From NCBI RefSeq assembly GCF_014534645.1, contig NZ_JACVQF010000025.1, positions 1 through 64,000 on the forward strand: 64,000 nucleotides of DNA, given 5' to 3'. Position 1 is the first letter of the stretch; each line of letters begins with the position of its first letter. Under the pieces are notes generated by a model. It saw only the letters and a program-made list of their open reading frames with translations, ran no database searches and was not told the origin of the DNA. A program made the translations under genes and the position numbers. This DNA is from Streptomyces griseicoloratus. Lineage in GTDB: Bacteria > Actinomycetota > Actinomycetes > Streptomycetales > Streptomycetaceae. Positions 45,453 through 55,316 of the stretch are shown here, in pieces.

Positions 45453-46421
45453 GTGAGCCGCAGGAGAACCGCACTTCTCGCCCTCCCCGCCGCCGCCCTG
45501 CTCGCGCTCGTGCCGACCACGGCGTCCGCGTATCCCGACCCCGGCCGGGTCACCGGTTCCGTCGTCACGCACGACCCGACGATGATCCGCACCGCGTCCG
45601 GGCAGTACCTGCTCTACGCCACCGGCGGAGGCATCGCCGGCAAGTCGTCCTCCGACCGCACCGCCTTCAGCGCGAGCGCGGACGCCTTCGCCTCCCGGCC
45701 GGCCTGGTGGTCCCGCTACTCCACCGTCCCCGAGGCATGGGCGCCCGACATCTCGTACCACGGCGGCAAGTACCTGATGTACTACTCCGTCTCGAAGTTC
45801 GGCGTGAACACCTCCGCCATCGGGCTCGCCGGCTCGACGACCGGACAGCCGGGCAGCTGGACCGACTACGGCATCGTGTACACCTCCGGCTCCTCCAGCG
45901 ACTACAACGCGATCGACCCGAACCTCTTCGTCGACGACGACGGCAAGTGGTGGCTCTCCTTCGGCAGTTGGTGGACCGGCATCAAGATGATCCGGATCGA
46001 CCCGTCGACCGGCAAACAGCTCTCGTCCGACACCACCCGCTACTCCCTGGCCTCCCGGCCGACCGGCACCAAGGCCGTCGAGGCCCCGTACATCGTCAAG
46101 CGGAACGGGTACTACTACCTCTTCGCCTCGTACGACACCTGCTGCGCCGGCACCGGCTCCACGTACAAGGTCAAGGTCGGCCGGGCGACGAAGGTCACCG
46201 GCCCGTACTACGACAGGAACGGCGTCCCGATGATGAACAACGGCGGGACGCCGGTCCTGGAGTCGCACGGCAGCGTCATCGGCCCCGGCGGCCAGTCCAT
46301 CATGAACGACGTCGACGGGGACCTGATCGTCTATCACTACTACGACGCCAACGACAACGGCACGCCCAAGCTCGGCATCAACCTCCTGAACTGGAGCAGC
46401 GGCTGGCCCGTGGCCTACTGA
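45453..46421 (+). CDS. Secreted GH43 arabinanase, paralogue of the operon copy
   Basis: 322 aa from GTG 45453 (AGGAG upstream), the same length as the GH43 at 37789 and clearly homologous along its length. Sec signal with AxA cleavage (TTASAYP). Catalytic residues in VTHDPTMI, YNAIDPNLF and VEAPYIV. It stands alone with its own promoter and shares operator motifs with the transporter operon. It likely attacks arabinan outside the cell. Confidence 0.9.
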   Translation: MSRRRTALLALPAAALLALVPTTASAYPDPGRVTGSVVTHDPTMIRTASGQYLLYATGGGIAGKSSSDRTAFSASADAFASRPAWWSRYSTVPEAWAPDISYHGGKYLMYYSVSKFGVNTSAIGLAGSTTGQPGSWTDYGIVYTSGSSSDYNAIDPNLFVDDDGKWWLSFGSWWTGIKMIRIDPSTGKQLSSDTTRYSLASRPTGTKAVEAPYIVKRNGYYYLFASYDTCCAGTGSTYKVKVGRATKVTGPYYDRNGVPMMNNGGTPVLESHGSVIGPGGQSIMNDVDGDLIVYHYYDANDNGTPKLGINLLNWSSGWPVAY

Positions 46422-47848
46422 CCCCACACGGCGCCCGGCCGGCCCGTGGCCGGGGCCGGCTCCAGACCGTCGGTGCCCCGGACCTGGGCGGCGGTGAGAC
46501 CGCCGCGGGCGGGGACACCGGGCGGGGTGGGGCCTGCGGGCATTGCGGCCGGCACCGGCATGGGCAGGGGCGCGGGCACGGCGGCGGGGAGCGGCATGCC
46601 GGTGCCGGCGGCGGGGGCGGCGGCGAGCCCCCGCAGGCCGGCCCCGTTGGTCTCGCTCACCAGGCGGTCCACCGCCGCCGTGCCCGAGCTGTAGCCGGTC
46701 CCTGTGGCCGGCCCGGGCACGGCGGCTCCCCTCCTGGACCCGTAGAGCACCTGCTCCAGGCCGGACACCAGGCGACGCACGTCCACCTGGGGGCGCACCA
46801 CGAGACGCAGGAAGCGGCTGGAGGAACCGATCTTGTTGCCGCACTCGCGGACCAGGACCCGGTGCTCGGTGAGCAGCCGGTCCCGCACCACGGTGCCTTC
46901 GGCGCCCACCGGGAGGCGTACGAAGAGGAAGTTGCCCTGCGAGGGGTAGACGGTCAGTCCGGGCAGCGCCGACAGCAGGCTCGCCATCTCCAGGCGGTCG
47001 CGGCGGACCTGGTGCAGGCTCTGCGCGTACTCGGCGCCGTGGTCCCGCAGCATGAACACCACGTGCTCCGCGAAGGAGTTGAGGTTCCACTTGGGCAGCA
47101 TGGCGCGCACCCGGCCCGCGATCTGCGGGTTGGCCACGAGGTAGCCGAAGCGTATGCCGTGCAGGCCGAAGTTCTTGCCGAGGCTGCGCAGGACGACCAC
47201 GTTGGGGCGGATCACCGCCTCCGGCACGACGGACGGATCGGCCTCGGCGTCGGCGAACTCCAGGAAGGACTCGTCGACGACGACCAGGTCCAGGTCGGCC
47301 ATCGCGTCCAGGAACTGCACGAGCGCGTGCCTGTGCAGGAAGCCGCCGTCGGGGTTGTTCGGGTTGCACACGACGGCGACCCGGCTGCCGCGGGCCCGGA
47401 TGAACTCGGCGTACTGCGCGAGGTCGAGAGCGAAGCCGCCGGACTCCTGGAGCGGGAACATGTCGACCCGCTTGCCGGTCTCCATGGGCTGGTCGGTCCA
47501 GCGGCCGAAGGTGGGGACGGGGACGGCGAGGGAGTCGCGGACCATCAGGTGGTCGAGCCAGGTGATCAGCTCGGTCGAGCCGTTGCCCATCGCCACGCAC
47601 TGCGGCGGCAGTTGCAGCAGGGCGCACAGCTCCGCGGTGATGGTGTCGGCACTGCTCGGGTAGTACGTGACGATCTCCCGCAGTCGGACCGCCAGCTCGT
47701 CGAACATCGCCGGGGTGGGGAAGTACGGGTTGCAGGGGATGCAGAAGTCCACCGGGCCGGCCCCGTCGCCGCTCTCCCGCGTCAGCGCCGCCATGGACGG
47801 GCTGTGCGCCGCGGTGCCGCGGAACAGCGAGGTGACGTTGCCGGCCAA
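46415..47848 (-). CDS. PLP-dependent class I/II aminotransferase
   Basis: 477 aa from TTG 47848 (GGAGG upstream). The fold resembles histidinol-phosphate aminotransferase or threonine-phosphate decarboxylase: GNGSTELI, VVCNPNNPDGG, VVDESFLEF, and the PLP Lys in SLGKNFGLHGIRFGY. The last ~85 residues are an unusual Ala/Pro/Gly/Met-rich tail. Substrate unknown. Its stop overlaps the convergent GH43 stop by seven bases. No biosynthetic partners are adjacent. Confidence 0.88.
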   Translation of the reverse strand: MAGNVTSLFRGTAAHSPSMAALTRESGDGAGPVDFCIPCNPYFPTPAMFDELAVRLREIVTYYPSSADTITAELCALLQLPPQCVAMGNGSTELITWLDHLMVRDSLAVPVPTFGRWTDQPMETGKRVDMFPLQESGGFALDLAQYAEFIRARGSRVAVVCNPNNPDGGFLHRHALVQFLDAMADLDLVVVDESFLEFADAEADPSVVPEAVIRPNVVVLRSLGKNFGLHGIRFGYLVANPQIAGRVRAMLPKWNLNSFAEHVVFMLRDHGAEYAQSLHQVRRDRLEMASLLSALPGLTVYPSQGNFLFVRLPVGAEGTVVRDRLLTEHRVLVRECGNKIGSSSRFLRLVVRPQVDVRRLVSGLEQVLYGSRRGAAVPGPATGTGYSSGTAAVDRLVSETNGAGLRGLAAAPAAGTGMPLPAAVPAPLPMPVPAAMPAGPTPPGVPARGGLTAAQVRGTDGLEPAPATGRPGAVWGQ

Positions 47849-47972
47849 GGGAACCTCCGTTGCTGGGCGGCCCGTGCCGGGGGAGCACGGGCCGCCCTTG
47901 GATACGGAGGGGAGTGTGACGCCGTTCAACTCATGTGAAGAAAATGTGCCCTCGCGCGTCGGACGAGTGCCC

Positions 47973-49121
47973 TCACGCGTCGAACGAGTGCACCGTCGTC
48001 GTCCGGTAGGTCTGCCCCGGCCGCAGCACGGTCGACGGGAACGACGGCTGGTTCGGGGAGTCCGGGAAGTGCTGCGTCTCCAGGCAGAGGGCGTCGCCCT
48101 GGCGGTAGGTGCGGCCGCCGGTGCCGGTCAGGGTGCCGTCGAGGAAGTTGCCCGAGTAGAACTGCAGACCGGGCTGGTCGGTGGCGATCCTCAGGGTGCG
48201 GCCGGAGGACGGGTCGCGCAGCGTGGCGATGTGCTCGGGCCGGCTGGTGATGCCCTTGTCCAGGACCCAGTTGTGGTCGAAGCCCTTGGCGGTGATCAAC
48301 TGCGGGTGGGCCGCCCGGATGTCCCGGCCGACCGGCTTGGCCCGGCGGAAGTCGAACGCGGTGCCCGCGACCTTCGCCAGCTCACCGGTGGGGATCAGCC
48401 CCGCGTCGGTGGGCGTGTAGCGGGAGGCGGCGATCGACAGCTCGTGGTCCTCGATCGTGCCGCTGCCCTCGCCGGCCAGGTTCCAGTAGACGTGGCTGGT
48501 GAGGTTGACGACGGTGGCCTTGTCGGTGGTGGCCTCGTAGTCGATGCGCCAGTCGCCCTCGCGGGTGAGCGTGTACGTCACCTTCGCCTTGAGCGTGCCA
48601 GGGTAGCCCATCTCGCCGTCGACGCTGGTGTAGTGCATCACCAGGCCCACGTCGGAGCCCTCGGCGAACGGCTCGACGTCCCACACCCGCTTGTCGAAGC
48701 CCTGGGCGCCGCCGTGCAGGGTGTTCTCGCCGTCGTTGACGGAGATCTGGTACTGCTTGCCGTCCAGGGTGAAGCGGCCCTTGTCGATGCGGTTGCCGTA
48801 GCGGCCGATCAACGCGCCCATGTACGGGCTGGAGGCCACGTAGTCGTCGAGGTTGTCGAAGCCCAGCGAGACGTTCTCGTAGCGGCCCCGGCGGTCGGGG
48901 ATCTCCAGGGACTGGACGATCCCGCCGTACGACAGGACCTTCATGCGCGTGCCGCCGTTCTCCAGCGACCAGCGGTACACCTTCGTGCCGTCGGCGAGCT
49001 TGCCGAAGAGCTCCTTCACCGGCTTCCTGCCTCCCGTGGCGTGTGCCGTGCCGCCGGCCGCGGTGGCGGCGATGCCCGCCGCCGCGGCGCCTGCGATGAC
49101 CGTGCGTCTGCTCAGTTCCAT
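47973..49121 (-). CDS. galM: Secreted aldose 1-epimerase (GalM-type)
   Basis: 382 aa with a Tat signal (MELSRRTVIAGAAAAG). Galactose-mutarotase fold with LHGG near residue 135, NLTSHVYWNLAG (catalytic His) and a C-terminal LCLETQHFPDSPNQ with the catalytic Glu. AGGAGAG precedes the start. It converts sugar anomers outside the cell, fitting the transporter just upstream. A terminator lies between the two, so it may depend on read-through or its own promoter. Confidence 0.92.
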   Translation of the reverse strand: MELSRRTVIAGAAAAGIAATAAGGTAHATGGRKPVKELFGKLADGTKVYRWSLENGGTRMKVLSYGGIVQSLEIPDRRGRYENVSLGFDNLDDYVASSPYMGALIGRYGNRIDKGRFTLDGKQYQISVNDGENTLHGGAQGFDKRVWDVEPFAEGSDVGLVMHYTSVDGEMGYPGTLKAKVTYTLTREGDWRIDYEATTDKATVVNLTSHVYWNLAGEGSGTIEDHELSIAASRYTPTDAGLIPTGELAKVAGTAFDFRRAKPVGRDIRAAHPQLITAKGFDHNWVLDKGITSRPEHIATLRDPSSGRTLRIATDQPGLQFYSGNFLDGTLTGTGGRTYRQGDALCLETQHFPDSPNQPSFPSTVLRPGQTYRTTTVHSFDA

Positions 49122-49151
49122 GCGGCTCTCCTGTTACGTCCGTAAAGGAAA

Positions 49152-49180
49152 CGGGCCCCGCCTCCGGGAGGCGGGGCCCG
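49152..49180 (-). terminator. Terminator of the chvE-mmsA-mmsB operon
   Basis: CGGGCCCCGCCTCC pairs with GGAGGCGGGGCCCG, 14-bp arms, seven bases after the permease stop and 31 bases before galM. Confidence 0.8.
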
Positions 49181-49186
49181 AGCTGA

Positions 49187-50431
49187 CTACGAACCGACCT
49201 TGCGCTTGTTCCACACGTCGAACCCGACCGCCGCCAGCAGCACCAGGCCCTTGATGACCTGCTGCCAGTCGGTGCCGATGCCGACGAGGTTCATGCCGTT
49301 GTTCAGCACGCCCAGGACGAGACCGCCGATGATCGCGCCGAGGACCGTGCCGACGCCGCCGCTCATCGACGCGCCGCCGATGAAGGAGGCGGCGATGGCC
49401 TCCAGCTCGAAGTTGAGGCCCGCCTTGGGCGAGGCCGCGTTGAAGCGGGCGGCGAAGACCAGGCCCGCCAGGGCCGCGAGCATGCCCATGTTCAGGAAGA
49501 CCAGGAAGGTGACCTTCTTGTCCTTCACACCCGACAGCTTGGCCGCGGGCAGGTTGCCGCCGATGGCGTAGATGTGGCGGCCGACGATCGCGTTGCGCAT
49601 GACGTAGCCGAAGCCGACCAGCAGCACGCCCAGGATCAGCAGGACGATCGGGGCGCCCTTGTAGCTGGCGAGCAGCAGCGTGACGACGAGGACGGCGGCG
49701 ACCAGGGCGACCAGCTTCAGCGCGAACAGCTTGGCCGGCAGCACCTCCAGCGCGAACTCCTGCTGCCGCCTGCGGTCGCGGACCTCCTGGAAGACCACGA
49801 ACGCTATCAGCAGCAGGCCCAGCAGCAGTGTCAGATTGTGGTAGTTCGTGTCCGGACCGACCTCCGGCAGGAAGCCGTTGGCGACCTTCTGCAGGCCCTC
49901 CGGGAACGGGCCGAGGGTCTGGCCCTCCAGGAAGATCTCCGTCAGACCGCGGAAGATCAGCATGCCCGCGAGGGTCACGATGAACGACGGTATGCCGCCG
50001 TAGGCGATGAAGAAGCCCTGCACGGCGCCCGCGACCGCGCCCATCGCCAGGCACAGCACCAGCGCCAGCGGCCAGGGCAGATCGTGTTTGACCATGAACA
50101 CGGCGGCCATCGAGCCGATGAACGCCGTCAGCGAGCCGACCGACAGGTCGATGTGCCCGGCGATGATCACCAGCATCATCCCGATCGCGAGGATCAGGAT
50201 GTAGCTGTTCTGCAGCACCAGGTTGGAGACGTTGCGCGGCAGCAGCAGGTCGCCGTCGGTCCACACGGCGAACAGCACCACGATCAGGCCGAGGGCGAAC
50301 AGCATGCCGTACTGCCGCATGTTGCGGCGCATGCCGTCCAGCACCAGCTGGAGCAGGCCGTCGCCGCCGGCCGGCCCGCCCTTGCCGGCCGGCGCGGGGG
50401 CCGGTGTCCTGTCGGTCACATCCGTGCTCAT
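49187..50431 (-). CDS. mmsB: Multiple-monosaccharide ABC transporter permease
   Basis: 414 aa, about ten membrane segments, CUT2 permease class. [18 protein letters not shown] is the usual conserved loop, with [19 protein letters not shown] near the C-terminus. It overlaps the ATPase stop as ATGA. Works with the ChvE-type binding protein and MmsA. Confidence 0.93.
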   Translation of the reverse strand: MSTDVTDRTPAPAPAGKGGPAGGDGLLQLVLDGMRRNMRQYGMLFALGLIVVLFAVWTDGDLLLPRNVSNLVLQNSYILILAIGMMLVIIAGHIDLSVGSLTAFIGSMAAVFMVKHDLPWPLALVLCLAMGAVAGAVQGFFIAYGGIPSFIVTLAGMLIFRGLTEIFLEGQTLGPFPEGLQKVANGFLPEVGPDTNYHNLTLLLGLLLIAFVVFQEVRDRRRQQEFALEVLPAKLFALKLVALVAAVLVVTLLLASYKGAPIVLLILGVLLVGFGYVMRNAIVGRHIYAIGGNLPAAKLSGVKDKKVTFLVFLNMGMLAALAGLVFAARFNAASPKAGLNFELEAIAASFIGGASMSGGVGTVLGAIIGGLVLGVLNNGMNLVGIGTDWQQVIKGLVLLAAVGFDVWNKRKVGS

Positions 50432-51978
50432 CGGGTTACCTCTTTGTCCTTCGTCATCTGACGCATCAGCGATTCCTGCGAGGCCTCGGCCCGCGAGAAC
50501 TCACCGGTCAGCCGTCCCGCGGCCATGGTGTAGATGCGGTCGCACATGCCGAGCAGCTCGGGCAGCTCGGAGGAGATGAAGACGACCGCCTTGCCCTGGG
50601 CGGCCAGTTGGTCGATGACCGTGTAGATCTCGTACTTCGCGCCGACGTCGATGCCGCGCGTCGGCTCGTCCAGGATCAGCACGTCCGGACCGGCGAAGAT
50701 CCACTTGCTGAGGACGACCTTCTGCTGGTTGCCGCCGGACAGCTTGCCCACGGGCTCGAACACGGTCGGCGCCTTGATGTTCATGGACTTGCGGAAGTTC
50801 TCGGCGACCTGCCGCTCCTCGTGTTCGTCCACGACACCGTGCCTCGCCACCTTGTCCAGGGCGCTGAGCGAGATGTTGCGGTTGATGGTGTCGATGAGGT
50901 TCAGGCCGTAGTGCTTGCGGTCCTCGGTGACGTAGGCGATGCCCTGCCCGACCGCCTCGGGGACGGTCTTCGTCCGGATCTCCCGGCCGTCCTTGAGGAC
51001 CGTGCCGCCCGCGTAGCGGCCGTAGGTGCGGCCGAAGACGCTCATCGCGAGTTCGGTGCGCCCGGCGCCCATCAGGCCCGCGATGCCCACGATCTCCCCG
51101 CGCCGCACCTGCAGCGACACATCGTCGACCACCTTGCGCTGCTGGTCGATGGGGTGGTGCACGGTCCAGTTGCGGATCTCCAGGGCGGGCGCGGCGCCCT
51201 CCTCCGGCTCGTGCGGGGACCGCTCGGGGAAGCGGTGCTCCAGGTCGCGGCCGACCATCCCGCTGATGATCCGGTCCTCGGTGGTCTCGGGGGCCTTCAC
51301 GTCCAGCGTCTCGATGGTCCGGCCGTCCCGCAGGATGGTCACGGAGTCGGCGACGTGGCGGATCTCGTTCAGCTTGTGGGAGATGATGATCGAGGTGATG
51401 CCCTGGTCCTTCAACTGCAGGATCAGGTCCAGGAGTTTGCCGCTGTCCTCGTCGTTGAGCGCCGCCGTCGGCTCGTCGAGGATGAGCAGCTTCACCTTCT
51501 TCGACAGCGCCTTGGCGATCTCCACCAGCTGCTGCTTGCCGACACCGATGTCGGCGACGCGGGTCTCGGGGTGCTCGTCGAGACCGACCCGGCGCAGCAG
51601 CTCGGTGGCGTGCCGGAGCGTGTCGTTCCAGTTGATGAAGCCGCGCGTGGCGTGCTCGTTGCCGAGGAAGATGTTCTCCGCGATGGAGAGGTAGGGCACC
51701 AGGGCCAGCTCCTGGTGGATGATCACGATGCCGTGCTGCTCACTGGCCCTGATGTCCCTGAACGCGCAGGGCTGCGACTCGAAGAGGATCTCGCCCTCGT
51801 AGGTGCCGTGGGGATGGACGCCGGAGAGCACCTTCATCAGCGTCGACTTTCCGGCGCCGTTCTCCCCGCAGATGGCGTGGACCTCGCCCCGGCGGACGGT
51901 CAGCGTGACGTCCGACAGCGCCTTGACGCCGGGAAAGGTCTTGACGATCGAGCGCATTTCCAGGACGGGTCCCGCCAT
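50428..51978 (-). CDS. mmsA: Multiple-monosaccharide ABC transporter ATPase
   Basis: 516 aa with two fused nucleotide-binding domains, as in CUT2 systems. First domain: Walker [11 protein letters not shown], Walker [12 protein letters not shown]. Second domain: [14 protein letters not shown] signature and [14 protein letters not shown], with a degenerate P-loop (GLMGAGRTE). Start at 51978 has GGAAGG upstream. 32 bases after chvE. Confidence 0.94.
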   Translation of the reverse strand: MAGPVLEMRSIVKTFPGVKALSDVTLTVRRGEVHAICGENGAGKSTLMKVLSGVHPHGTYEGEILFESQPCAFRDIRASEQHGIVIIHQELALVPYLSIAENIFLGNEHATRGFINWNDTLRHATELLRRVGLDEHPETRVADIGVGKQQLVEIAKALSKKVKLLILDEPTAALNDEDSGKLLDLILQLKDQGITSIIISHKLNEIRHVADSVTILRDGRTIETLDVKAPETTEDRIISGMVGRDLEHRFPERSPHEPEEGAAPALEIRNWTVHHPIDQQRKVVDDVSLQVRRGEIVGIAGLMGAGRTELAMSVFGRTYGRYAGGTVLKDGREIRTKTVPEAVGQGIAYVTEDRKHYGLNLIDTINRNISLSALDKVARHGVVDEHEERQVAENFRKSMNIKAPTVFEPVGKLSGGNQQKVVLSKWIFAGPDVLILDEPTRGIDVGAKYEIYTVIDQLAAQGKAVVFISSELPELLGMCDRIYTMAAGRLTGEFSRAEASQESLMRQMTKDKEVTR

Positions 51979-52010
51979 GGTCGTGCCTTCCAATCACTAG
52001 GGAGCGGCGG

Positions 52011-53123
52011 TTACTTGAGGTCGCTTTCCTTGATGTAGCCGGAGTCGACGACGACCTTCTGGTAGTTGGCCTTGTCCACGGCGACCGGCTCCAGCAGGTA
52101 GGCGGGGACGACCTTCGCGCCGTTGTCGTAGGTCTTGGTGTCGTTGACCTCGGGCTTCTTGTCGTTCAGCAGCGCGTCGACCATGTTCGCGGACACCTTC
52201 GCCAGCTCGCGGGTGTCCTTGTAGACGGTCATCGACTGCTCGTCCGCGATGATCGACTTCACCGAGGCGACCTCGGCGTCCTGGCCGGTGACGATCGGCA
52301 GCGGCTTGCTCTTCGAGCCGTAGTCGTCCGACTTCAGGGCCGAGAGGATGCCGATGGAGATGCCGTCGTAGGGCGAGAGGACGGCGTCGACCCGCTGGCT
52401 CTTGTAGGACGAGGTCAGGATGTCGTCCATGCGCTTCTGGGCGGTGCCGCCGTCCCAGCGCAGGGTGGTGACCTGGTTGAGGCTGGTCTGCCCGGACCGC
52501 ACGACGAGCTGCTTCTTGTCGATGTACGGCTGCAGGACGTTCATCGCGCCCTGGAAGAAGTAGCGGGTGTTGTTGTCGTCGTTCGAGCCGGCGAACAGCT
52601 CGATGTTGAACGGCCCCTTCTTGCTGCCGTCCTTGAGGCCGAGCTTCTCCAGGATGTACGTGCCCTGCAGCTCGCCGACCTTCTCGTTGTCGAAGGAGGC
52701 GTAGTAGTCGACGTTCTCGGTGCCGAGGATGAGGCGGTCGTAGGAGATCACCGGGATGTCGGCGTCCTTGGCCTGCTGCATCACGTTGTTCAGCGACTTG
52801 TTGTCGATGGCCGCGACGATCAGCGCCTTGACGCCCTGCGTGATCAGGTTCTCGATCTGCGACACCTGCTGGTCGGGGTCGTCCTCGCCGTAGACCAGCT
52901 TGGTCTTGAAGCCCTTGGACTCCAGCTCCTTCTTGACGTTGTTGCCGTCGGCGATCCAGCGCTCGGAGGACTTGGTCGGCATCGCGATGCCGATGGTGGC
53001 GCCCTCGGCGCCGCCCTTGCCCTCCTCGCTGCCGCCCTCGCTGTCCTGGCCGCAGGCGGTCAGGGTCAGCGCGAGGGAGGCGGCGGTGGCTATGGCGGCG
53101 AGTGCGGCTCTGCGGTTGCGCAT
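52011..53123 (-). CDS. chvE: Multiple-monosaccharide ABC transporter binding lipoprotein
   Basis: 370 aa. Lipoprotein signal with LTACGQ lipobox near residue 25, then a D-xylose/galactose-type binding fold ([48 protein letters not shown]). Start at 53123 ([10 protein letters not shown]) is chosen since AAGG is nine bases away. First gene of the CUT2 operon. ChvE-family proteins bind several aldoses including arabinose and galactose. Confidence 0.92.
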   Translation of the reverse strand: MRNRRAALAAIATAASLALTLTACGQDSEGGSEEGKGGAEGATIGIAMPTKSSERWIADGNNVKKELESKGFKTKLVYGEDDPDQQVSQIENLITQGVKALIVAAIDNKSLNNVMQQAKDADIPVISYDRLILGTENVDYYASFDNEKVGELQGTYILEKLGLKDGSKKGPFNIELFAGSNDDNNTRYFFQGAMNVLQPYIDKKQLVVRSGQTSLNQVTTLRWDGGTAQKRMDDILTSSYKSQRVDAVLSPYDGISIGILSALKSDDYGSKSKPLPIVTGQDAEVASVKSIIADEQSMTVYKDTRELAKVSANMVDALLNDKKPEVNDTKTYDNGAKVVPAYLLEPVAVDKANYQKVVVDSGYIKESDLK

Positions 53124-53189
53124 GGTCATCATCCTTGATGTGTGCGGGGTAGAACCGAGACGGGGTGTGTGGGATTGTGCGCGGTCATG

Positions 53190-53205
53190 TCTTCTTTTGT
53201 GAAGA
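53190..53205. promoter_or_regulatory. TCTTC-N6-GAAGA inverted repeat upstream of chvE
   Basis: Perfect 5-bp arms in the 96-base gap before chvE, 67 bases from its start. A GTTTCCGGAAC dyad follows at 53208-53218. Either could bind a sugar regulator of the operon. Confidence 0.35.
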
Positions 53206-53219
53206 GAGTTTCCGGAACG

Positions 53220-54188
53220 TTATGACGAGATCTCGAACCGGTTGAGCGCTCCCGGCAGCCGGGAGCCGAGCGGGGCCATGTCGCCGTCCGCCCCGTGCCG
53301 CGCCAGCAGGTCCAGCGCCAGCCGCCCGCGCCGCACCCGCTCCTTGGCGGTGGCCAGCGTCAGTTCCCGCAGGTGGTGCCCGTACGGATAGATCCCGGGC
53401 GCCTTGGAGAGGCCGAACTTCAGGTACAGCGGCGCCCCTCGCCGGATCAGTTCGGCGACGTCGTACATCCGCACATAACCGCCCAGGTCGTCCGGCGCCT
53501 CGATGTACATGTCCATGGGCGCGGCCGAAACCCGGCGGATCTCGGTCAGGTGAGCCGGTGTCAGGTCGCTGGGCACGTTGACCGAGTCGGCGCCCAGCCG
53601 CTCGTACACCGCGTACGAGGCCGGGTTGACGGGCCCGACGAGCGCCGAGACCTTGAGCGTGGTGTCGGCGGGGATGATGCCGGCCACCCGCGCCCGGTGC
53701 AGCGTCCACAGCACGCCCTCGTCGGCGACGAGGAGGCACTTCACGCCCAGCTCGGTCGCCCGGACGGCGTCCTCGACGCACCCGGCGACCGCGTCGTGGC
53801 CGCGTGCCCTCAGGCCCGCGCCGCCCGAGTCGGTCCGGGTGGAGCCGCCGATGTCCCAGGTGCCGCGCGGGCCGGTGAACAGGCAGAGCTCGATGTCGCG
53901 TTCGGCGGTGGCCTCGACCATCTCGGTGATCTCGGCGTCGGTCAGCATCCACACGCCGCTGCCCTGGCTGATCCGGTGGATCGGCACGTCCAGGCGCGAG
54001 GCCTCCTTCAGGACCACCGCCAGCGCCTCGGGGCCCTCGCAGGAGGGGATCTCGGTGCGCCAGCGGCCGCCGCCGGGGAAGGAGTGCGACGAGGCGTCGG
54101 CGGGGTCGAGGGCGGGCGCTCCCAGGCCGAGTGCGGTGAGCGCATGCTCACCGGGCCTGCGGGGTGCCGTGGCGGAAGCGTCGGTCAC
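53220..54188 (-). CDS. TIM-barrel-like protein resembling U32 peptidases
   Basis: 322 aa, GTG start with AAGGACAG. No signal peptide. Sequence alternates strand and helix with motifs DIELCLFTGPRGTWDIGG, VKCLLVADEGVLW and APLYLKFGLSKAPGIYP, which remind me of U32-type peptidases, without clear catalytic residues. Its operator pair links it to sugar-acid genes, so an aldolase-like role is also possible. Low certainty on function. Confidence 0.7.
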   Translation of the reverse strand: MTDASATAPRRPGEHALTALGLGAPALDPADASSHSFPGGGRWRTEIPSCEGPEALAVVLKEASRLDVPIHRISQGSGVWMLTDAEITEMVEATAERDIELCLFTGPRGTWDIGGSTRTDSGGAGLRARGHDAVAGCVEDAVRATELGVKCLLVADEGVLWTLHRARVAGIIPADTTLKVSALVGPVNPASYAVYERLGADSVNVPSDLTPAHLTEIRRVSAAPMDMYIEAPDDLGGYVRMYDVAELIRRGAPLYLKFGLSKAPGIYPYGHHLRELTLATAKERVRRGRLALDLLARHGADGDMAPLGSRLPGALNRFEISS

Positions 54189-54203
54189 AAGCTGTCCTTC
54201 GTG

Positions 54204-54236
54204 TTCGATATGCCGGACAAAGTTCGCGGCACGGGG
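54204..54236. promoter_or_regulatory. Paired dyad operator upstream of the U32-like gene
   Basis: TTCGA-TATG-CCGGA (54204-54217) and TTCGC-GGCA-CGGGG (54223-54236), 19 bases apart, 16 bases before the start codon. The second half is degenerate. Confidence 0.5.
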
Positions 54237-54264
54237 TAGGGGGAGGCGGAGGGCAGGGCTGGGA

Positions 54265-54309
54265 GTACGCCGGTACGGAGGCCGTCAGGTCGCCCCCGTA
54301 CCGGCGTAC
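54265..54309 (-). terminator. Terminator after the dehydrogenase gene
   Basis: GTACGCCGGTACG (54265-54277) pairs perfectly with 54297-54309. It lies right after the stop at 54312, so the downstream U32-like gene has its own promoter. Confidence 0.8.
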
Positions 54310-54311
54310 GT

Positions 54312-55316
54312 TCAGGGACGCAGCAGGACCTTGCCCACCTTCGGATCGCCGGACCCCACCAGCTCGATGGCCTGCGGGAACTCGGCGAGCGGCAGCTCGT
54401 GCGTCACGAGCGGCCGCGGGTCGAGCAGACCGGCCGCGAAGACGCGCACCGTGTGCGCCCACGCCTCGGGCGGCGCCCCGAAGACGGTGTGCACCTCCAG
54501 TTGCCGGACGACCAGGTCGGTGGGGTCGAGCCCGTCCGCGCCCGGCGCCGGGATCCCCGTCAGGACCAGGCGCCCGCCGCGCCGGAGCAGCGCGGCGGCG
54601 GTACGGGCGGCGTCGGCGGACCCGGCGGTCTCGATGACGACGTCGAAGTCGCCGGGCAGCTCCCGGTCCTTGGTGCGGAAGCCGGTGGCGCCGTACCGCC
54701 GGGACAGCGCCTCCCGGTCGTCACGCGTGCCGACCACCAGCAGCTCGCCCGGGGAGGCGGCGCGCAGGAACTGCACCGCGAACATGCCGAGGGTCCCGGT
54801 GCCGACGACGGCGACCCGCTCGCCGGGGCGGGCGTTCGCCTTGAGCGCGGCGGCGGCGATGCAGGCGGCCGGCTCCAGGAGGGCGGCGGCGGTGAGGTCG
54901 GCGTCGTCCGGCAGGGGGTGCAGCAGGCGGGCCGGGAGCGTCAGCGTGGGAGCCATGGCGCCCGGCTGGGTGAACCCGGTCTCCTCGTACCCGGCGCCGC
55001 ACAGCGTCGTCTCGCCCGCGTGGCAGCGGTCGCAGACCTGGCAGTTGCGGAACCCCTCGCCGACGACCTTGCGCCCGACGAGCGACGCGGGCACTCCGGC
55101 GCCGACCCGCGCCACGGTCCCGGACCACTCGTGGCCGGGGACGAGCGGGTAACGCACGTACCCCTCGGGCCGGTTGCCCTGGTAGACCTCCCGGTCGCTG
55201 CCGCAGATCCCGGCGGCGTGCACCCGGACCAGGGCCTCGCCCGGACCGGGGTCGCGCGGCTCGTGCGGGACGAGCCGGTGCTCGCCCGGCGCCTCGATGA
55301 CGACGGCGGTGCTCAC
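54312..55316 (-). CDS. Zinc-dependent alcohol/polyol dehydrogenase
   Basis: 334 aa from GTG 55316, overlapping the dehydratase stop (GTGA). MDR fold: catalytic zinc site CGSDR...GHEWSG, structural four-Cys zinc lobe (CQVCDRCHAGETTLC), and Rossmann GTGTLG. It probably oxidises a sugar or sugar alcohol with NAD(P). In the pathway with lactonase and dehydratase it could act as the aldose dehydrogenase. Confidence 0.9.
   Translation of the reverse strand: MSTAVVIEAPGEHRLVPHEPRDPGPGEALVRVHAAGICGSDREVYQGNRPEGYVRYPLVPGHEWSGTVARVGAGVPASLVGRKVVGEGFRNCQVCDRCHAGETTLCGAGYEETGFTQPGAMAPTLTLPARLLHPLPDDADLTAAALLEPAACIAAAALKANARPGERVAVVGTGTLGMFAVQFLRAASPGELLVVGTRDDREALSRRYGATGFRTKDRELPGDFDVVIETAGSADAARTAAALLRRGGRLVLTGIPAPGADGLDPTDLVVRQLEVHTVFGAPPEAWAHTVRVFAAGLLDPRPLVTHELPLAEFPQAIELVGSGDPKVGKVLLRP

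Noticed and set aside
44753-47938. 1061-codon plus-strand frame
   Set aside because: It overlaps the PstS-like, GH43 and aminotransferase genes and shows no family signature.
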